Below are positions 57,551-64,000 of a stretch of DNA of 64,000 nucleotides, piece after piece. Source of the DNA: Zeus faber (lineage: Eukaryota; Chordata; Actinopteri; Zeiformes; Zeidae); contig CAUIJY010000075.1 in NCBI GenBank assembly GCA_960531495.1, positions 1,984,001-2,048,000 of the forward strand. Reading direction: 5' to 3'. Numbering within the stretch: position 1 is the first letter of the stretch; every line of letters begins with the position of its first letter. The notes under the pieces were generated by a model. That model did not search any database, was not told the DNA's origin, and was given only the letters and a program-made list of their open reading frames with translations. The translations under genes and the position numbers were made by a program.

Positions 57551-60500
57551 AAACAACACTTTAGCAGCACATACTAGTTTATCATTGTATTTAAACTGTC
57601 TGACACTGTCACATAGAGTAATGACTGAAGCGTTTAACCGTTCCGCCAAATCGACGTTTAAATCGACTGAAAATGCGTTTTTTCCCACGTGTAGACTTTG
57701 ATGAAAATTATCTGAAATCGAAAAATACATTTTATATGGGCCTAAAACTGGTTGACAAACAAGACTTTAGCAGCACATACTAGTTCATCATTGTATTTAA
57801 ACTGTCTTTGAGAAAGACTTAAGAAGCACATAATTGTTCCTCATATTAATTAAAGTTATATGGTGTACTGCAGCATTCAAAATCATTCACCTACAACGAG
57901 ACAATGGTTCGGTGTTTCTCTAATTCAGCTCGACAGCAAATCGTCCAAAGTTCTGAAAATGATCATAACTCCACAAATACATGTTAGATGGGCCTAGAAC
58001 TCTGTGAGAAACGCTTAAGAAGCACATAGTAGTTCATCATATTAATTAAATTTCTATGCTGTACTGCAGTATTCTGAATCATGCGCCTACAAAGAAACAA
58101 TTGTTCGGTGTTTCTCAAATTCAGCTAGACAGCAAACGGTCCAAAGTTCGGAAAATGATCATAACTCGAAAAATACATTTTATATGGGCCTAAAACTGGT
58201 TGGCAAACAACACATTAGCAGCACATACTAGTTTATCATCGTATTTACACTTTCTGACACTGTCACATAGAGTAATGACTGAAGCGTTCAACCGATTCGC
58301 CTTTTCGACGTTTAAATCGGCTGAAAATGCGTTTTTTCTCACGTGTAGACTTTGATGAAAATTATCAGAACTCGAAAAATACATTTTATTTGTGCCTAAA
58401 ACTGGTTGACAAACAAGACTTTAGCAGCACATACTAGTTTATCATTGTATTTAAACTGTCTGACACTGTCACATAGAGTAATGACTGAAGTGTTTAACCG
58501 TTCCGCCAAATCGACGTTTAAATCGACTGAAAATGCGTTTTTTCCCACGTGTAGACATTGATGAAAATTATCATAACTCTAAAAATACATTTTATATGGG
58601 CCTAAAACTGGTTGACAAACAAGACTTTAGCTGCAAATACTAGTTTATCATTGTATTTAAACTGTCTGACACTGTCACAGAGTAATGGCGTAAGCGTTTA
58701 ACCGATCCGCCTTTTCGACGTTTAAATCGGCTGAAAATGCGTTTTTTCCCACATGTGTAGACTTTGATGAAAATTATCATAACTCGAAAAATACATTTTA
58801 TATGGGCCTAAAACTGGTTGACAAACAACACTTTAGCAGCACATACTAGTTTATCATTGTATTTAAACTGTCTTTGCGAAAGACTTAAGAAGCACATAAT
58901 TGTTCCTCATATTCATTAAAGTTATATGGTGTACTGCAGCATTCTAAATCATGCACCTACAAAGAGGCAATGGTTCAGTGTTTCTCTAATTCAGCTAGAC
59001 AGCAAACGATCCAAAGTTCTGAAAATGATCATAACTCGAAAAATACATTTTATATGGGCCTAAAACTGGTTGACAAACAACACTTTAGCAGCACATACTA
59101 GTTCATCATTGTATTTAAACTGTCTGACACTGTCACATGGAGTAATGACTTAAGCGTTTAACCGATTCGCCTTTTCGACGTTTAAATCGACTGAAAATGC
59201 GTTTTTTCCCACATGTGTAGACTTTGATGAAAATTATCAGAACTCGAAAAATACATTTTATATGGGCCTAAAACTGGTTGACAAACAAGACTTTAGCAGC
59301 ACATACTAGTTTATCATTGTATTTAAACTGTCTTTGAGAAAGACATAAGAAGCACATAATAGTTCCTAATATTCATTAAAGTTATATGGTGTACTGCAGC
59401 ATTCTAAATCATGCGCCTACAAAGAGACAATGGTTCGGTGTTTCTCTAATTCAGCTAGACAGCAAACGATCCAAAGTTCTGAAAATGATCATAACTCGAA
59501 AAATACATTTTATATGGGCCTAAAACTGGTTGACAAACAACACTTTAGCAGCACATACTAGTTTATCATTGTATTTAAACTGTCTTTGCGAAAGACATAA
59601 GAAGCACATAATTGTTCCTCATATTAATTAAAGTTATATGGTGTACTGCAGCACTCAAAATCATGCACCTACAAAGAGAAAATTGTTCGGTGTTTCTCTA
59701 ATTCAGCTAGACAGCAAATCGTCCAAAGTTCTGAACATGATCATAACTCGAAAAATACATTTTAAATGGGCCTAAAACTGTTTGAAAAACAACACTTTAG
59801 CAGCACATACTAGTTTATCATTGTATTTAAACTGTCTGACACTGTCACATAGTAATGGCTGAAGCGTTTAACCGATCCGCCTTTTCGACGTTTAAATCGG
59901 CTGAAAATGCGTTTTTTCCCACATGTGTAGACTTTGATGAAAATTATCATAACTCGAAAAATACATTTTATATGGGCCTAAAACTGGTTGACAAACAAGA
60001 CTTTAGCAGCACATACTAGTTCATCATTGAATTTAAACTGTCTTTGAGAAAGACTTAAGAAGCAAAATAATTGTTTCTCATATTAATTAAAGTTATATGG
60101 TGTACTGCAGCATTCTGAATCATTCACCTACAAAGAGACAATGGTTCGGTGTTTCTCTAATTCAGCTAGACAGCAAATCGTCCAAAGTCCTGAAAATGAT
60201 CATAACTCCACAAATACATGTTAGATGGGCCTAGAACTCTGTGAGAAACACTTAAGAAGCACATAATAGTTCATCATATTAATTAAATTTCTATGCTGTA
60301 CTGCAGTATTCTGAATCATGCACCTACAAAGAGACAATGGTTCGGTGTTTCTCTAATTCAGCTAGACAGCAAATCGTCCAAATTTCTGAAAATGATCATA
60401 ACTCGAAAAATACATTTTATATGGGCCTAAAACTGGTTGACAAACAACACTTTAGCAGCACATACTAGTTTATCATTGTATTTAAACTGTCTGACACTGT

Positions 60501-62204
60501 CACATAGAGTAATGACTGAAGCGTTTAACCGTTCCGCCAAATCGACGTTAAAATCGGCTGAAAATGCGTTTTTTCCCACGTGTAGACTTTGGTGAAAATT
60601 ATCAAAACTCGAAAAATACATTTTATATGGGCCTAAAACTGGTTGACAAACAAGACTTTAGTAGCACATACTAGTTTATCATTGTATTTAAACTGCCTGA
60701 CACTGTCACAGAGTAATGGCTGAAGCGTTTAACCGATCCGCCTTTTCGACGTTTAAATCGGCTGAAAATGCGTTTTTTCCCACATGTGTAGACTTTGATG
60801 AAAATTATCATAACTCGAAAAACACATTTTATATGGGCCTAAAACTGGTTGACAAACAACACTTTAGCAGCACATACTAGTTTATCATTGTATTTAAACT
60901 GTCTTTGCGAAAGACTTAAGAAGCACATAATTGTTCCTCATATTAATTAAAGTTATATGGTGTACTGCAGCATTCTAAATCATGCACCTACAAAAGAGGC
61001 AATGGTTCGGTGTTTCTCAAATTCAGCTAGACAGCAAATCGTCCAAATTTCTGAAAACGATCATAACTCGAAAAATACATTTTATATGGGCCCAAAACTG
61101 GTTGACAAACAACACTTTAGCAGCACATAATAGTTCATCATTGTATTTAAACTGTCTGACACTGTCACATGGAGTAATGACTTAAGCGTTTAACCGATTC
61201 GCCTTTTCGACGTTTAAATCGACTGAAAATGCGTTTTTCCCCACATGTGTAGACTTTGATGAAAATTATCAGAACTCGAAAAATACATTTTATATGGGCC
61301 TAAAACTGGTTGACAAACAAGACTTTAGCAGCACATACTAGTTTATCATTGTATTTAAACTGTCTTTGAGAAAGACATAAGAAGCACATAATAGTTCCTA
61401 ATATTCATTAAAGTTATATGGTGTACTGCAGCATTCTAAATCATGCGCCTACAAAGAGACAATGGTTCGGTGTTTCTCTAATTCAGCTAGACAGCAAATC
61501 GTCCAAAGTTCTGAAAATGATCATAACTCGAAAAATACATTTTATATGGGCCTAAAACTGGTTGACAAACAACACTTTAGCAGCACATACTAGTTTATCA
61601 TTGTATTTAAACTGTCTGACACTGTCACATAGAGTAATGACTGAAGCGTTTAACCGTTCCGCCAAATCGACGTTTAAATCGGCTGAAAATGCGTTTTTTC
61701 CCACGTGTAGACTTTGATGAAAATTATCAGAACTCGAAAAATACATTTTATGTGGGCCTAAAACTGTTTGACAAACAACACTTTAGCAGCACATACTAGT
61801 TGATCATTGTATTTAAACTGTCTGACACTGTCACATAGAGTAATGACTGAAGCGTTTAACCGTTCCGCCAAATCGACGTTCAAATCGGCTGAAAATGCGT
61901 TTTTTCCCACGTGTAGACTTTGATGAAAATTATCAGAACTCGAAAAATAAATTTTATATGGGCCTAAAACTGGTTGACAAACAAGACATTAGCAGCACAT
62001 ACTAGTTCATCATTGTATTTAAACTGTCTTTGAGAAAGACTTAAGAAGCAAAATAATTTTTCCTCATATTAATTAAAGTTATATGGTGTACGGCAGCATC
62101 CTGAATCATTCACCTACAAAGAGACAATGGTTCGGTGTCTCTCTAATTCAGCTCGACAGCAAATCGTCCAAAGTTCTGAAAATGATCATAACTCGAAAAA
62201 TACA
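57546..62204 (-). repeat. A/B satellite array, inverted and diverged arm
   Basis: Monomers of the same two classes run in the opposite orientation but form a distinct subfamily (for example AAAAATACATTTTATATGGGCC where the forward arm has CAAATACATGTTAGATGGGCC). Units differ from each other more than in the forward arm. A compound unit recurs in which the end of an A monomer is fused to the body of a B monomer at GTCTTTG(A/C)GAAAGAC. It is seen near 57806, 58870, 59331, 59582, 60040, 60903, 61367 and 62026. This arm is interrupted at 62204 by a LINE. Confidence 0.93.
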
Positions 62205-62235
<31 letters not shown>

Positions 62236-64000
62236 AAAATACAGAATCATCAACAGTAACAATTATGCCAAGAAAACATTTTTAAACACTTGGGAAATAC
62301 ATGTTTTCCCTTTTTCTCCCATTCTCTATCCTATCAGAATGCGAAGGAGAGAGAGTGGCATTCAGTTTCCTGGAGTAGGGTAGTTTGTTGCATGAATTGG
62401 CTTACAAAAAGGTCTTTGTTTCCTCCATATATCAACGATAGGTGGGCTTTTAGTGAGTTTCCAAAGAGGCTTTGTATGCTTACGTCTCTACCCTCATATA
62501 GTGCCAAGTTCCTTCTTGTCCATGTTGCGCGCCTGGCAAATGCCAGCACAGTGTTTATCAGTAAGTTTTCCGTTGGACTCTTTGTTTTGGGGGGGGGGCC
62601 AAACATGTAGGCCCAGTCCCATGTAAGCCCTGTTAGTCTCCTAAGGCCACAATGTTCCACCAGTAGGCTCTTGACCCTCTCCCTATAGTTCGTGAGGGCC
62701 GTGCACCTAAGGAACAGGTGCTTAATGTCTTCTGCTTCTTCCATGCAGACCGCACACTCCCTCTTGTGCAAGTCTTTGTGTATTTGATGCAGGATGATGC
62801 CAGTAAAAATCCTCCTGTGCCTTATCTTGAAATCCAGGTGGAAGATGGCTGATGTGGCAAAAGGGATTTCCATGTTGTTCCATATATTTCTAATTGAATA
62901 GCCAGGAAATATCCTTGACCAGGCCTTTTCTGAAGCTGGAATTGTCACAATCTTTGAAATGAGTAATCTATACCAGTCTCTGGTTTTCACTGATTGGATG
63001 GTGGGGAATTTTCCTCTAAGGCACAGGAGGAAGTTCAGGGCATCATCCTGCACCTTGGGTCCTTTCTCTTTGAGCATGCCTCGCCACTCAGGTAGTAGGC
63101 TTTGATCAAATTTTTCCCCGAAAGAGACAATCAGTTTTTCCCTGTATTGCACCTTCCATCTGTCTAATTCCCAAAGTACATTCCCTATATCAAAGTTCCC
63201 TTTGTGGTCGGTCACCTGTCCCACTCTTGTTAGGCCTGCTGCCGTCAAGTGACTGCTGACGAGGTTTCTCCCATTATAGGTGAAGCATGGATTCGAGAGG
63301 AAAGGTAACTGCAGCACATGCTCTTTTTTACTGCACTCGGGTCTGAGGTGGGGGAGTATCCTTCCCCATGCCTCCAGCACCTCCTGGTAGAAGCCCGGCA
63401 GGCCACTGTAGGTTTTTCTGGGGTAGTGGGTACAGAGATTGTATTTGCTCCTCTCCCCAAACTCCGCCAGGTAGCCTGCGAGTGCGTCCTCCCAGGGATA
63501 CTGCCTGGTCGAATCCAAGAATTTCCCTATCAATTTGACCCTCAGTGCGTCTCTTTTGGCACCAATGTCAATCAGCCCTAATCCCCCCTCCCGTTTATTA
63601 GCAATTAACGTCCTGTGGGCGATCATATTTCCCTTACCCTTCCAAAGAAAGGAGGATATCTCACCGTTCAATGAATTTAGTGCCCAATCGGGCAGCTCAC
63701 AGGTTCCCAAAGCATGATTAATTTTTGACAGCACTAAGGCATTAGATACTATTACCTTTCCTTTTAGACTAAGCCCCCTCGCCCTCCACAGGTTCAAGGT
63801 ACACTGTATTTTAATTATCACACTCTTCCATGTTTTATCTCTTGCTTCACTCTCGTCTTTCCCAATGTACACACCCAAGATTTCTCTGCACCCTGTGGTC
63901 TCTTTAAGGCCCCATTTGTTTATCTTTTTTTGATTCTTACCGCAGAACATTATTGCAGATTTTTCTTTATTGATTCTTGCGCCAGAGGCTTTCTCATAGG
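62205..64000 (-). mobile_element. L1/Tx1-type LINE, 3' part, running off the window
   Basis: The plus strand shows 25 T (62205-62229), which is the element's poly(A) tail, then a short 3' UTR of about 100 bp and the C-terminal half of ORF2. The satellite word ACATTTTATATGGG is cut after ACATTTT, which fits the TTTT/A target preference of L1-type endonucleases. The 5' part, and so the target duplication, lie beyond the window. Confidence 0.85.
62334..64000 (-). CDS. L1/Tx1-type LINE ORF2, C-terminal part (partial at window edge)
   Basis: At least 554 codons are open from the window edge to the stop at 62334-62336. The part before the first ATG in view (63950) already reads YEKASGARINKEKSAIMF, the segment just after the RT palm in L1-type ORF2. 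Then come ILGVYIG, WRARGLSLKGKVIVSNALVL, SSFLWKGKGNMIAHRTL with REGGLGLIDI, and a C-terminal knuckle CAVC-x8-H-x4-C (Cys 399 and 402, His 411, Cys 416, counted from the ATG at 63950). These are conserved in the C-terminus of L1/Tx1 superclade elements. The function would be RNA binding and target-primed reverse transcription together with the endonuclease and RT domains outside the window. No stop or frameshift is seen, so the insertion is probably young. The exact clade is uncertain. Confidence 0.85.
   Translation of the reverse strand, partial: YEKASGARINKEKSAIMFCGKNQKKINKWGLKETTGCREILGVYIGKDESEARDKTWKSVIIKIQCTLNLWRARGLSLKGKVIVSNALVLSKINHALGTCELPDWALNSLNGEISSFLWKGKGNMIAHRTLIANKREGGLGLIDIGAKRDALRVKLIGKFLDSTRQYPWEDALAGYLAEFGERSKYNLCTHYPRKTYSGLPGFYQEVLEAWGRILPHLRPECSKKEHVLQLPFLSNPCFTYNGRNLVSSHLTAAGLTRVGQVTDHKGNFDIGNVLWELDRWKVQYREKLIVSFGEKFDQSLLPEWRGMLKEKGPKVQDDALNFLLCLRGKFPTIQSVKTRDWYRLLISKIVTIPASEKAWSRIFPGYSIRNIWNNMEIPFATSAIFHLDFKIRHRRIFTGIILHQIHKDLHKRECAVCMEEAEDIKHLFLRCTALTNYRERVKSLLVEHCGLRRLTGLTWDWAYMFGPPPKTKSPTENLLINTVLAFARRATWTRRNLALYEGRDVSIQSLFGNSLKAHLSLIYGGNKDLFVSQFMQQTTLLQETECHSLSFAF

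Noticed and set aside
41857..62204. Possible CENP-B box in the A monomer (TTTTCGACGTTTAAATCGG on the complementary strand)
   Set aside because: It has TTCG and a later CGG, but the spacing and the central A of the NTTCGNNNNANNCGGGN consensus do not fit.
41857..62204. CRISPR-like array
   Set aside because: Regularly spaced similarity is whole-monomer tandem repetition, not short repeats with unique spacers, and the genome is eukaryotic.
62290..62610. Plus-strand 106-codon frame
   Set aside because: Antisense of the L1/Tx1-type ORF2.

Overview
This is repeat-dominated vertebrate DNA, almost certainly from a teleost fish. The evidence is the transposon complement: an L2-clade LINE ending in the GGATA-loop hairpin plus TGTAAA-type tail known from eel UnaL2, a CR1/L2/Rex1-group LINE, a Ty3/Gypsy element with TG...CA LTRs, an L1/Tx1-type LINE, and traces of Tc1/mariner and pogo/Tigger-like ends. 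There are no prokaryotic features, no rRNA or tRNA genes and no CRISPR. No intact host gene could be identified.

Layout. (1) 1-7553: mixed low-copy DNA with decayed pieces: a retrovirus-type integrase C-terminus at the left edge, a multi-exon SGNH-hydrolase-like pseudogene on the minus strand (842-2757), an L2 3' tail (about 3248-3325), a 400-bp foldback element (4235-4636), one minus-strand terminal exon (4845-5068) and a GC-rich segment that may hold a promoter or first exon (about 6740-7000). (2) 7559-9943: a deleted Gypsy element on the minus strand with a 5-bp target duplication. (3) about 10146-41856: roughly 25 kb of an almost G-free TTTC/AATC/ATTC array kept in 4-bp register and amplified in nested higher-order blocks. 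It is interrupted by a deleted L2 LINE (11923-14394, plus strand) and by a full-length LINE with an intact 974-codon endonuclease/reverse transcriptase ORF (31588-35111, minus strand). (4) 41857-62204: a second, unrelated satellite of about 20 kb, built from 208-bp (A) and 196-bp (B) monomers, mostly in an A1-A2-B (612 bp) higher-order repeat. Its orientation switches at about 57.54 kb into a more diverged inverted arm with its own compound units. (5) 62205-64000: the 3' part of an L1/Tx1-type LINE on the minus strand, joined to the satellite by a 25-T tract and running off the window.

How it fits together. The tandem arrays have grown by unequal exchange, shown by nested duplications and by hybrid monomers with readable crossover points. 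LINEs have landed in them at times that can be ordered, because sister copies of the arrays preserve the empty sites. The very long open frames across the TTTC array and the 63-codon frames in the A monomers are by-products of repeat structure, not genes. The satellite organisation (about 200-bp monomers, higher-order repeats, an orientation switch, LINE insertions) suits centromeric or pericentromeric heterochromatin, but the sequence alone does not prove that. The items most worth following up are the intact LINE, the two-class satellite with its inversion, and the 4-bp-register higher-order array.
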